Source: Chloroflexota bacterium
Lineage (GTDB): Bacteria; Chloroflexota; UBA6077
DNA length: 5,664 bases
Reading direction: 5' to 3'
Assembly: GCA_021806765.1 (NCBI GenBank)
Contig: JAJZQR010000335.1
Location: 1 to 5,664 of the forward strand
Shown here: piece after piece, positions 1 through 5,663 of the stretch
How the letters are laid out: every line of letters begins with the position of its first letter
Numbering within the stretch: position 1 is the stretch's first letter
Notes under the pieces: generated by a model
Seen by the model: the letters and a program-made list of their open reading frames with translations, nothing else
Database searches by the model: none
Told to the model about the DNA's origin: nothing
Position numbers and translations under genes: made by a program

Positions 1-1
1 G

Positions 2-1132
2 ATCTTGCGACTCCGAACAGTCCGAATCCCCGCACCGGAGCCCAAGCGCCCCGAGCCCAGCGGCCTCTCCTATTCACAGATCAGGCACCTGATCGTAGGC
101 GGAGTGTTCCTGGTCTTTGGCATCTGGTTGGTCCTGTGGTTTGCCGATCAGACGCGGCAGGTGCTCACCCTGCTGATAGTCTCCATCCTGCTGGCCATGG
201 CGCTGCGCCCTACCGTCGACCGCATCAGCGCCCTCCGGATACCCCTGATCCATAGAACGGTGCCCCGCGCCCTGGCAATCTTCCTGATCTATCTGTTCGT
301 GGCGCTGCTGGCCGCTGGCGTCGGCTTCGCCGTCGTACCGACCCTCATCAGCGAGTTTCAGAACCTTCTCGCCAATCTGCCCAATTATGCCAAGGCCATC
401 AACGACGCCCTGCAGGGATTGAAGGACTTCCCCTTCCTGTCGGCCTTCGGGGGGATCCAGTCCCAGGTGGTCTCACAGCTGGTGAGCAGCATCTCTCAGG
501 CCTTCAACGTAGTGGTCTTCGCCGTTAACGTAGTGACGGGCATCCTGTCCATCGGCATTATCCTGGTGATCACCTTCTTCTTGATCTATGACGCGGACAT
601 GATCTACAACCACTTCGCCTCTCTCCTCTCTCCAGCAGGAGAGGAGAAGGCCAGGGCCATGACTGCGCGCATGGGGCGCAAAGTGGAGGGATGGCTGAAG
701 GGAGTCATCCTGCTGGCCATCATCCTGGGAGGCGTGACCACTGCGGTCATGTACGGTCTCGGAATGCCCTATCCCTACCTGCTGGGGTTGGCAGCCGGCA
801 TCTTCGAACTGGTGCCCATCATCGGTCCCTACTTGGGCGCCGCTCCTGCCGGAGCAGTAGCCCTCTTCACCCAGCCCCTCTGGAAGTTCATAGCCGTCAT
901 CGTGTACTTCTTCGTTATCCAGCAGATCGAGAACAACATCCTCGCCCCCAAGATCTTCGGCGAGCAGGCGGAGTTGCCCCCCCTGCTGGTGATCCTGGCC
1001 CTGCTGACCGGTGGTGCCATCTATGGGATCGTGGGAGCGCTGGTGGCCGTCCCCGTCGCAGGCATTCTCGAGGTGCTGTGGACCGATCTGGTAGTGCCGG
1101 CCATCCGGCGGCGAACTAGAGGGGAAGACTGA
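2..1132 (+). CDS. AI-2E family transporter (PF01594), 5' end uncertain
   Basis: Polytopic inner-membrane protein of the AI-2E transporter/YhhT-TqsA-like family. Members include an autoinducer-2 exporter and Na+(Li+)/H+ antiporters, so the substrate cannot be assigned. Counting from a TTG at 5 gives 375 residues, close to the usual 340-380. Hydrophobic segments lie near residues 27-47, 52-67, 88-112, 167-195, 232-252, 256-290, 294-307 and 326-356, with the soluble loop typical of the family at about 113-165. Family motifs are FELVPIIGPYLGAAPA (267-282) and QQIENNILAPKIFG (306-319). The tail is basic (IRRRTRGED). The frame is open to the left edge (codon 2-4 is ATC) and no ribosome binding site is visible, so the TTG may not be the true start and the gene may begin outside the window. 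It converges on the DUF2795 gene and is not part of that operon. Family assignment is secure; substrate is unknown. Confidence 0.93.
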   Translation: MLRLRTVRIPAPEPKRPEPSGLSYSQIRHLIVGGVFLVFGIWLVLWFADQTRQVLTLLIVSILLAMALRPTVDRISALRIPLIHRTVPRALAIFLIYLFVALLAAGVGFAVVPTLISEFQNLLANLPNYAKAINDALQGLKDFPFLSAFGGIQSQVVSQLVSSISQAFNVVVFAVNVVTGILSIGIILVITFFLIYDADMIYNHFASLLSPAGEEKARAMTARMGRKVEGWLKGVILLAIILGGVTTAVMYGLGMPYPYLLGLAAGIFELVPIIGPYLGAAPAGAVALFTQPLWKFIAVIVYFFVIQQIENNILAPKIFGEQAELPPLLVILALLTGGAIYGIVGALVAVPVAGILEVLWTDLVVPAIRRRTRGED

Positions 1133-1150
1133 GAGATCCGCAAGAACGAA

Positions 1151-1196
1151 CGTGGGGGGCAAGCCCCGCGCGCCCGCATTGCCCCCACCCCCCACG
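1151..1196. terminator. GC-rich hairpin between convergent genes
   Basis: CGTGGGGGG (1151-1159) is the exact reverse complement of CCCCCCACG (1188-1196). An alternative nested stem pairs GGGGGCAA (1155-1162) with TTGCCCCC (1179-1186) around a 16-nt loop. The element starts 18 nt after the transporter stop and ends 24 nt from the DUF2795 stop, so it could limit transcription from both sides. There is no T-run on either strand, so it is not a classical intrinsic terminator; a termination or RNA-end-stabilising role is inferred. Confidence 0.5.
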
Positions 1197-1220
1197 GGAC
1201 CCATCTCCGGCACATTCGAT

Positions 1221-1439
1221 CTACGGGCTGACCCGACTGAAGTGGTCCATCACCTGGGCCAAATCGTAGTACTGTAGATCAGGCAGCCGCTGGAGAGCCG
1301 TTACCACCATCCGAGGCGCGCCCTGTCTCGAGACCTGCTCCAGGATCTCGGCCTTGGAGCAGGGATACTGGACACCTTCCAGGAAGTCCACCACAGCCGA
1401 GGGCGAAGCTTCCGTCCTATCTGCCCTTTCCTTCGCCAT
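1221..1439 (-). CDS. DUF2795 family small protein
   Basis: A 72-residue soluble protein. Residues about 12-66 fit the DUF2795 pattern: a leading SPSAVVDFLEGVQYPCSKAE segment, a short helix ending in GAP, then an LQRLPDLQYYDLAQVM stretch (the usual L-x-LP-D-x-x-Y of the family). The family is of unknown function and is often found beside stress or regulatory genes; a small helical, possibly nucleic-acid- or protein-binding fold is only a guess. Start is ATG at 1439; upstream, a G-run (GGGGG) is the only candidate ribosome binding site and is weak. It is the last gene of the minus-strand unit, 28 nt after the phosphoribosyltransferase stop, so translation may depend partly on the upstream gene. 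Confidence 0.8.
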   Translation of the reverse strand: MAKERADRTEASPSAVVDFLEGVQYPCSKAEILEQVSRQGAPRMVVTALQRLPDLQYYDLAQVMDHFSRVSP

Positions 1440-1467
1440 TCTATGCCCCCGTTAACTCAGATTCCTG

Positions 1468-2127
1468 CTACCTTCTTCTCTGGCTAGCCTGCTGCCGAGC
1501 CCGTTTCAGGTATTCCACTACCTCTCCGTCCGAAACCTGCTCGAAGCCGACGTAGTGGAACCCCACGGCATAAAAGGGCTCCGGGGTAGCGAGACACACC
1601 ACCCGATCGGCCTCTTTGGACACCTTCCAGAGGGACTCCTGGGGGGCCACCGGCACCGCCGCCACCAGCAATCCCGGCCCGGTCTGCCGGATCCCCATCA
1701 GGGCCGCCAGCATGGTGTATCCGGTGGCAATGCCGTCGTCCACGACGATGACGATCCTCCCCGCCAGGGGCGGCAGTGGTTGACCACCACGGTAGAGATG
1801 GATCCTTCGCTCGATCTCTGCCCTCTGCCTTTCAGTCTCCTCTTCGAGGTATTGCTGCGACACCCCCAGCAGGGACATGGACTCCTGATCCACCCAGAGA
1901 CCATCGATCTCGGCCACAGCCCCAATGGCCAGCTCTGGGTTGTCCGGCGCCCCAATCTTCCGGGAGATGAAGACGTCGAGGGGCAACCCCAGTGACACGG
2001 CTACCTCGTACCCGACCGCCACACCTCCCCTCGGCAGGGCCAGGACGATAGCGTTCGTCCCCCGGTACTCCTCCAACTCGGCCGCCAAACGTACACCTGC
2101 GTCGCGCCTATCCTCAAAAAGAGACAT
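1468..2127 (-). CDS. Predicted phosphoribosyltransferase (COG1926 type)
   Basis: A 219-residue soluble type I phosphoribosyltransferase-fold protein. The PRPP-binding loop is VIVVDDGIATGYT (126-138), with the acidic pair D130-D131. Two further stretches match the COG1926 subgroup: LALPRGGVAVGYEVA (29-43) and SRKIGAPDNPELAIGAVAE (55-73). The start MSLFEDRRDAG is chosen because it opens with the F-x-DR-x-DAG signature and has GGAGG (2132-2136) 4 nt upstream. An in-frame ATG at 2181 would add 18 residues lacking family similarity and would overlap the protease gene by 35 bp. The gene begins 19 nt after the protease stop, so the two are almost certainly co-transcribed. The substrate base is unknown. 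Some relatives are fused to an alpha/beta hydrolase; this one stands alone. Confidence 0.92.
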   Translation of the reverse strand: MSLFEDRRDAGVRLAAELEEYRGTNAIVLALPRGGVAVGYEVAVSLGLPLDVFISRKIGAPDNPELAIGAVAEIDGLWVDQESMSLLGVSQQYLEEETERQRAEIERRIHLYRGGQPLPPLAGRIVIVVDDGIATGYTMLAALMGIRQTGPGLLVAAVPVAPQESLWKVSKEADRVVCLATPEPFYAVGFHYVGFEQVSDGEVVEYLKRARQQASQRRR

Positions 2128-2131
2128 CTCC

Positions 2132-2136
2132 CCTCC
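2132..2136 (-). promoter_or_regulatory. Ribosome binding site deciding the PRTase start
   Basis: GGAGG on the minus strand, 4 nt before the ATG at 2127 and inside the 19-nt gap after the protease stop. It supports the shorter start over the upstream in-frame ATG at 2181. Confidence 0.75.
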
Positions 2137-2146
2137 GCAAGTACGG

Positions 2147-3304
2147 CTACGCCGCCCGATCCTGCTGCTGGTCCGAGCCACTCTCGCTCACGCCCAACTC
2201 CTCCCGGACCTGGAGAAACCTCATTACGTTGCTCCGGCTGAGGAGACCGACCAGCCGTCCATCCTCCACCACCGGCAGCTGGTTGATGTCCTGTTCGCTC
2301 AAGATCGTGAGGGCACGGAGCAACTCATCCTCGGGCTTCACGGTGTGGAGGTCCTCCCGTCTCGTCATCACGAAGCTCACAGGGGTTTGGTCCCATTGCT
2401 CCCGAGGCACGCCACGAATCTCGTTGAGGGTCACCATCCCCACCAACTGGCCATCCTGGACCACCGGCAAGGTTCGCATGGCCCTCTGCAGGATATGGTC
2501 GTGCACTACATCCGAAAGGCGCAGCTGGGGCTCCACGGTGGCTGGATTGGGGTTCATAACCTGGCGCACCGTGACCCCCTGGAACCACTCCGCCTGGCGG
2601 GTCTCCCTGCCGCTGGCCTCGGCTGCGCTGTTGAGGAACCACCCGATCAGGATCAACCAGATACCGCTGAGGAATCCTCCCGTGAAGATCAGGAAGATGC
2701 CTCCTATGACAAAGAGAAAGGCGACCACATGCCCGGCGCCTACGGCGATCCGAGTAGCCCTCTGAAAATTGCCGGTCGCCCACCAGATGATGGCACGGAA
2801 GACGCGACCTCCGTCCAGGGGGAAACCGGGGATCAAGTTGAAGATCGCCAGCAGGACATTGATGAAAGCCAGGTAGTACAACACTCCCCCTACAGCCCCT
2901 CCGCCAGCCCCGGTAGCGAGCCACACGCCCCAGAAGATACCTCCCAGTGCCAGACTGGAGAGTGGGCCGACGGCAGCTATCAACAGCTCGTCCGGGGCAT
3001 TGGTCGGCTCACCCCCGATGTCCGATACCCCACCGAAGACGAAGAGGGTGATGCTGTTCACCTTCAAACCTCGACCTTGGGCCACAAAAGAGTGGGCCAG
3101 CTCGTGAATCAGCACCGAGACGAAGAGAACGAGAGAGGCGATGAAGCCCATGGCCCAATAGACCCCAATGTCGAGCCCCGGATACTGGAGCGGGAAGAGG
3201 CCGACGGCCAAAGTCCACGCCACCAACACGAACACCAGCACCCAACTGTAGTGGATCCCGATCTCTATCCCTCGAATAGTGGCTACGCGAAAGGAACCTC
3301 TCAC
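2147..3304 (-). CDS. Site-2 protease family zinc metalloprotease with tandem CBS domains
   Basis: A 385-residue intramembrane metalloprotease of family M50 (S2P/SpoIVFB-like, as in mycobacterial Rip3). Hydrophobic segments lie near 13-38, 48-75, 107-130, 137-165 and 186-224. The HEXXH motif is HELAH (67-71), with zinc ligands H67 and H71 and catalytic E68. The third zinc ligand is D164 in NLIPGFPLDGGR (156-167). After the membrane core come two CBS domains, about 246-300 (starts VRQVMN, contains LPVVQDGQLVGMV) and 309-365 (starts VSFVMT, contains LPVVEDGRLVGLL). Such CBS pairs usually bind adenine nucleotides, so protease activity may respond to energy state. All catalytic residues are present and the length is normal. 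Start is GTG at 3304 with a G-rich stretch (AGGGGG) about 10 nt upstream. It is the first gene of the unit with the PRTase and DUF2795 genes. The substrate, perhaps a membrane-anchored anti-sigma factor, is not encoded nearby. Confidence 0.95.
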   Translation of the reverse strand: MRGSFRVATIRGIEIGIHYSWVLVFVLVAWTLAVGLFPLQYPGLDIGVYWAMGFIASLVLFVSVLIHELAHSFVAQGRGLKVNSITLFVFGGVSDIGGEPTNAPDELLIAAVGPLSSLALGGIFWGVWLATGAGGGAVGGVLYYLAFINVLLAIFNLIPGFPLDGGRVFRAIIWWATGNFQRATRIAVGAGHVVAFLFVIGGIFLIFTGGFLSGIWLILIGWFLNSAAEASGRETRQAEWFQGVTVRQVMNPNPATVEPQLRLSDVVHDHILQRAMRTLPVVQDGQLVGMVTLNEIRGVPREQWDQTPVSFVMTRREDLHTVKPEDELLRALTILSEQDINQLPVVEDGRLVGLLSRSNVMRFLQVREELGVSESGSDQQQDRAA

Positions 3305-3361
3305 TCGCTACCCACCCCCTCTCGGACAACTCGGCTTGCGAAAGACTGCACCACCAGCCGT

Positions 3362-3394
3362 GCTCTGCCGGCGAGCCTGACGCCGGCACAGAGC
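3362..3394 (-). promoter_or_regulatory. Leader hairpin upstream of the protease operon
   Basis: GCTCTG (3362-3367) pairs with CAGAGC (3389-3394), and CCGGCG (3368-3373) pairs with CGCCGG (3381-3386). This gives 12 bp with a two-base bulge (3387-3388) and a 7-nt loop. It lies 57 nt before the GTG start of the protease gene. If transcription starts further upstream it would fold in the 5' untranslated RNA. Its role (attenuation, stability or an intergenic repeat unit) is unknown. Confidence 0.45.
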
Positions 3395-3457
3395 GATGCA
3401 GTGGACAAGAGGTCGAAGCACGATATGTGCCAAATTGGGAGACAACAAAGCACAACG

Positions 3458-3491
3458 AAGGGGCTCATCGTCCGTGGACGATGAGCCCCTT
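3458..3491 (-). terminator. 34-bp palindrome, probable rpsU terminator
   Basis: Two perfect 16-bp arms (3458-3473 and 3476-3491) flank a 2-nt centre; in RNA this folds as a 15-bp stem with a tetraloop. Read on the minus strand, the second arm ends in CCCCTT and is followed by CGTTGTGCTTTGTTG, which is T-rich but interrupted. That favours terminating transcripts arriving from rpsU, whose stop is about 120 nt upstream, and insulating the protease unit. The plus-strand flank (ATGTCCACTG) lacks a T-run. A protein-binding palindrome is the alternative. Confidence 0.6.
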
Positions 3492-3613
3492 ATGTCCACT
3501 GTGGTTAGGAGAGCTGGACCCGCCTGGATCACTCTTTGGGAATTTGACCTGTCAGGGGGTTGAATGGTGGAATGCCCTGGCCCACAGAACCCGAAGCGGC
3601 CATCCCGCCCTGC

Positions 3614-3814
3614 CTATCGAGGAACTCGAGCCCGAGCGGCTTTCTGTCTCCTCTTCCTCTCTGCCGCCCTCAACTTCTCCCTTCGAAGCTCACCCCTGGA
3701 AATGAAGTGCCTCTTGCTCTTCATGTCTTTGAGTAAGCCTTCTTTCATAACCCCGCGCTTGAAACGGTGCAGAAGTTCCTCGAAGCTCTCGTTGTCCCTC
3801 GCTATTACCTGCAC
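3614..3814 (-). CDS. rpsU: Small ribosomal subunit protein bS21
   Basis: A 66-residue, strongly basic protein of the 30S subunit, located near the anti-Shine-Dalgarno end of 16S rRNA and important for initiation. The bS21 pattern is clear: DNESFEELLHRFKRGVMKEGLL (7-28), then a KSKRHFIS stretch where the family usually has R-R-x-x-Y-E-x-P-S, then an Arg/Lys/Ala-rich helix to the C-terminus. Length is normal for the family (about 55-75). Start is GTG at 3814, backed by AAGGAG at 3820-3825 with a 5-nt spacer; no upstream start fits in frame with a better site. An insertion sequence ends 57 bp upstream, so the native promoter may have been displaced. The transposase gene lies upstream on the same strand, 86 nt away, so read-through is possible. 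Confidence 0.93.
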   Translation of the reverse strand: MQVIARDNESFEELLHRFKRGVMKEGLLKDMKSKRHFISRGELRREKLRAAERKRRQKAARARVPR

Positions 3815-3819
3815 TTGGA

Positions 3820-3825
3820 CTCCTT
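3820..3825 (-). promoter_or_regulatory. Strong ribosome binding site for rpsU
   Basis: AAGGAG on the minus strand, 5 nt before the GTG at 3814. It fixes the non-ATG start of rpsU and is among the best Shine-Dalgarno matches in the window. Confidence 0.75.
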
Positions 3826-3855
3826 CGGGTCTCTTCTCATCGAGGCGCGGCCATC

Positions 3856-3883
3856 ATTGAACCGTGCCGGAGTATCTTCTCAA
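3856..3883 (-). promoter_or_regulatory. Possible hybrid promoter at the IS end driving rpsU
   Basis: On the minus strand, TTGAGA (3883-3878, five of six bases of the -35 consensus) lies inside the IS terminal repeat. After 16 bp comes TTCAAT (3861-3856, four of six bases of the -10 consensus) in the flanking DNA. Transcription would begin near 3849 and give a leader of about 35 nt to the rpsU start. Outward -35 hexamers in terminal repeats are known for several IS families. The -10 match is modest, so this is a candidate only. Confidence 0.35.
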
Positions 3884-3897
3884 TGAGTCGGGGCTAG
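3872..3897 (+). repeat. Left terminal inverted repeat of the IS66-like element
   Basis: Begins GTATCTTCTCAAT and matches the reverse complement of the right end at 21 of 26 positions. It contains the TTGAGA hexamer (minus strand) discussed as a possible outward -35 element. Confidence 0.85.
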
Positions 3898-3904
3898 AAG
3901 TTAC
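3872..3904. repeat. Inverted repeat at the IS left end spanning the transposase stop
   Basis: GTATCTTCT (3872-3880) and AGAAGTTAC (3896-3904) are inverted copies with 8 of 9 matches around a 15-nt loop. The inner arm is identical to the outermost nine bases of the right end (5655-5663) and includes the transposase TAA. In minus-strand RNA it could fold into an 8-bp hairpin with one mismatch just at the end of the gene. Confidence 0.6.
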
Positions 3905-5553
3905 GAGTTGATCCAGGACGGACTGAGCCGCATGGTGGCGGCGCGTTCCGTCAGCAGGGTATCCAGACGTGGGATGAGATTAGTGCCAAGGATGCGGTCG
4001 TGGACGTAATCGTGGAAGCTCACTCCCAACTTCCTGGCGCTCTCCGCCAGGCTCATAAAGGTGTCCCACGCCCTCGTCCCTTCCGGCGTTCGGGGGCCGA
4101 AGCTGACGTCCCGTTTGCGCACCCTCGCCCTGGCTCCCAGTTCGGCGGGGTTGTTGTGCAGTGCGATCTCGGGGTGAGCCAGGACCATCAGGAGGGAGTC
4201 CTTCTTGTCCCTGGTCTTGGCGATGGTTGCGTCCAGCAGTTGGTAGGCCGTCACCGTGGCGAAGAGGACGTCGAACTTGGCCGAGAGCCTCGCCGCCTCC
4301 ACCGGAGAAGGGGCTTCTCGATAGGCCAGCAGTTCTCGATAGTAGGCCCAGAACTGCTTCAGGAAATCCTCCAGCAGTTCTCGGTGGTGGACCACCCAAG
4401 GGTTGAGCATCTTGTAGTGACGCCCCTCGTGGACCCAGCACAGGGACAAGTCCTCCGTGATCCAACTGAACTGGGGAGCGCCGTCACACAGGAGCATCCT
4501 CACCACCGGGTATCCTGTCTCCGCGTGGTAAGCCGCCACCGCCGTCGCATCCAACACCCATCGCTGCTGCTGCGGACCCAACTTCGCCAGCGGTCCTGCC
4601 AGCAGAGCCTTCATCGTCGCCTCGTTCACCAGCTTATCCCATGCCATACCAGCCTTGAGCAACCGCACGGCCACCTGGGACATCTGCGTCCTGGCCAGAT
4701 ACCCCTCGGCCTCCTCGTTCAGCAGGTAGCTCCTGGGCCGCCCGTTGCGCAGCGTGTCCAGGACGCTGAGGCGGTCCTTGGTCTCGGTGGTCCGATAGGC
4801 GGTGTAGAGCGGGTTGCACAAGACCTGGCAGTGCCGGTTCTGCCCGTTGACCCTGGTGCCCGTCTGATCCAGGTGCTGCCAGGGGCTGCTGGCCAGCCCC
4901 GCTTCAAAGAGAGCGTCCTTCTCCTCGTGGAAGGTCCCCTGCTCCTTGATCAGCAGGTTGGACACCTGGCCGTCGGAGATCTGCACCCCCACGCTGTGCA
5001 GCAACTCGGCGATCTTCGGCTCGCTCATGTTCGATCCAAAGTAGAGCGTTATGACCAGACTCTTGATACCGGGGCCGAACTCCCCCTCATATCCCCGCGG
5101 CACCCGGGCCAGATAGCTCTTGCCCTCGATCCGGGAGTAGAACTTCTCCTTGCGGAAGAGCACGTTGTCCGTCCGCAAGACCACGTCCTGGACGGTGGTG
5201 TCCTCGTAATCCTTGAACTCGGCGTCGGCAGGAAGGCTCTCGCGGTCGACCCTCAGCACCTCTTCCCGGTCAATATGGATCTTGGCGGTCTTGCTCCCCT
5301 TGCTCCACGCCTTCGGCGTGTGTCGTTCTCGCTCCGAGGAGTAGTCACCCGGAGGTGGCTTGGGCTTGTTCCCCTTGATATCGGGCTTGCTCTTCTCGCC
5401 CTTGAGTCTGGCAATCTCGTCCCGCAGGTGCCGAACCTCTGCCTGGGACTCCCGGAGGGCCGCTGTGACCTCCTCGACCACGTTCAGGAGCCGAACGATG
5501 CACTCCCGGGCATAGGGATCGCTGATCCGCGAGAGATCAAGGTCTTCCAGCAC
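3901..5553 (-). CDS. IS66 family DDE transposase
   Basis: A 550-residue transposase. Residues 20-52 form a Leu/Glu-rich coiled-coil-like segment ending in ARLKGEKSKPDIK, the usual N-terminal landmark of IS66 transposases, followed by a Lys/Pro linker to about 90. The IS66 core includes YFGSNMSEPKIAELL (171-185) and DGQVSNLL (194-201). Probable catalytic residues are D229 (HLDQTGTRVNG), D357 (LLCDGAPQF) and E471 (NNPAELGARARVRKRDVSFG). CWVHEGRHY (372-380) occupies the place of the usual CWxHxRRxF motif. No stop or frameshift interrupts it and the DDE triad appears intact, so it may be active. No IS66 zinc-finger cysteine cluster is visible. Start is GTG at 5553 without a recognisable Shine-Dalgarno; an in-frame TAG lies six codons upstream, so no longer form starts there. 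The TAA stop lies in a copy of the IS tip sequence. Confidence 0.93.
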   Translation of the reverse strand: MLEDLDLSRISDPYARECIVRLLNVVEEVTAALRESQAEVRHLRDEIARLKGEKSKPDIKGNKPKPPPGDYSSERERHTPKAWSKGSKTAKIHIDREEVLRVDRESLPADAEFKDYEDTTVQDVVLRTDNVLFRKEKFYSRIEGKSYLARVPRGYEGEFGPGIKSLVITLYFGSNMSEPKIAELLHSVGVQISDGQVSNLLIKEQGTFHEEKDALFEAGLASSPWQHLDQTGTRVNGQNRHCQVLCNPLYTAYRTTETKDRLSVLDTLRNGRPRSYLLNEEAEGYLARTQMSQVAVRLLKAGMAWDKLVNEATMKALLAGPLAKLGPQQQRWVLDATAVAAYHAETGYPVVRMLLCDGAPQFSWITEDLSLCWVHEGRHYKMLNPWVVHHRELLEDFLKQFWAYYRELLAYREAPSPVEAARLSAKFDVLFATVTAYQLLDATIAKTRDKKDSLLMVLAHPEIALHNNPAELGARARVRKRDVSFGPRTPEGTRAWDTFMSLAESARKLGVSFHDYVHDRILGTNLIPRLDTLLTERAATMRLSPSWINS

Positions 5554-5637
5554 CGATGGAAAGGGAACCTATCTAGGGCCGAAGCCAGGATGTTCAGATC
5601 TGTCAGCAAGCCCGAACATGCAAGAACTCGGCCGGGG
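5554..5637. other. Non-coding IS segment between transposase start and right repeat
   Basis: This 84-nt stretch should hold the transposase promoter, but no convincing -35/-10 pair is visible. It contains a weak 6-bp inverted repeat, ATGTTC (5590-5595) with GAACAT (5614-5619). A small GGGG-CTGA-CCCC hairpin spans its border with the terminal repeat (5634-5645). Confidence 0.4.
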
Positions 5638-5663
5638 CTGACCCCGACCTATTGAGAAGTTAC
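5638..5663 (-). repeat. Right terminal inverted repeat of the IS66-like element
   Basis: Read on the minus strand it begins GTAACTTCTCAAT, carrying the full GTAA tip typical of IS66 ends, and matches the left repeat at 21 of 26 positions. It ends one base before the window edge. Confidence 0.85.

Larger units (their letters stand above)
3305..3613. other. Intergenic region between rpsU and the protease operon
   Basis: 309 bases without a credible gene. They hold the leader of the minus-strand protease unit, with a bulged hairpin (3362-3394) and a weak sigma-54-like motif (3417-3433), then a 34-bp palindrome (3458-3491). The 3492-3613 stretch just after the rpsU stop shows no convincing structure. 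I found no good sigma-70 promoter for the protease unit. Short frames crossing this stretch on the plus strand run into the antisense of rpsU and are not believable genes. Confidence 0.6.
3872..5663 (-). mobile_element. IS66-family-like insertion sequence, single transposase ORF
   Basis: A 1792-bp element bounded by 26-bp imperfect inverted repeats at 3872-3897 and 5638-5663. Read inward, both begin GTA and share CTTCTCAAT and GTCGGGG; 21 of 26 positions match. A GTA(A) tip is typical of IS66 elements. The only gene is the transposase; the accessory tnpA and tnpB of classical IS66 are absent, as in the ISBst12-type subgroup. The transposase stop is 29 bp from the left end and its start 110 bp from the right end. 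IS66 usually makes 8-bp target duplications. The left flank 3864-3871 is GTGCCGGA, but only one base of right flank is visible, so duplication cannot be tested. Confidence 0.85.

Noticed and set aside
473..1213. 246-codon frame on the minus strand
   Set aside because: It is antisense to the AI-2E transporter, with low-complexity Gly/Asp/His/Gln composition and no family signature.
2128..2181. 18-residue N-terminal extension of the phosphoribosyltransferase
   Set aside because: The extension overlaps the protease gene and lacks family similarity, while the internal ATG at 2127 has a good ribosome binding site and the family N-terminal signature.
1925..3484. 519-codon open frame on the plus strand
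   Set aside because: It lies antisense to the protease and PRTase genes, which have intact family motifs. The translation is rich in His, Pro, Asp and Glu with no recognisable domain, as expected for the reverse of GC-rich genes.
3427..3860. Plus-strand frames of 92 and 98 codons
   Set aside because: They run antisense through rpsU and across the terminator palindrome and show no domain or ribosome binding site.
3864..3871. GTGCCGGA as an 8-bp target-site duplication of the IS
   Set aside because: Only one base of the right flank is visible (C at 5664), and it does not equal the first base of the left 8-mer. The duplication cannot be demonstrated; a shifted boundary or a contig break could explain this.
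4000..5655. 551-codon open frame on the plus strand
   Set aside because: It is antisense to the IS66 transposase and has no domain-like pattern. Long antisense frames arise from codon bias in GC-rich genes.
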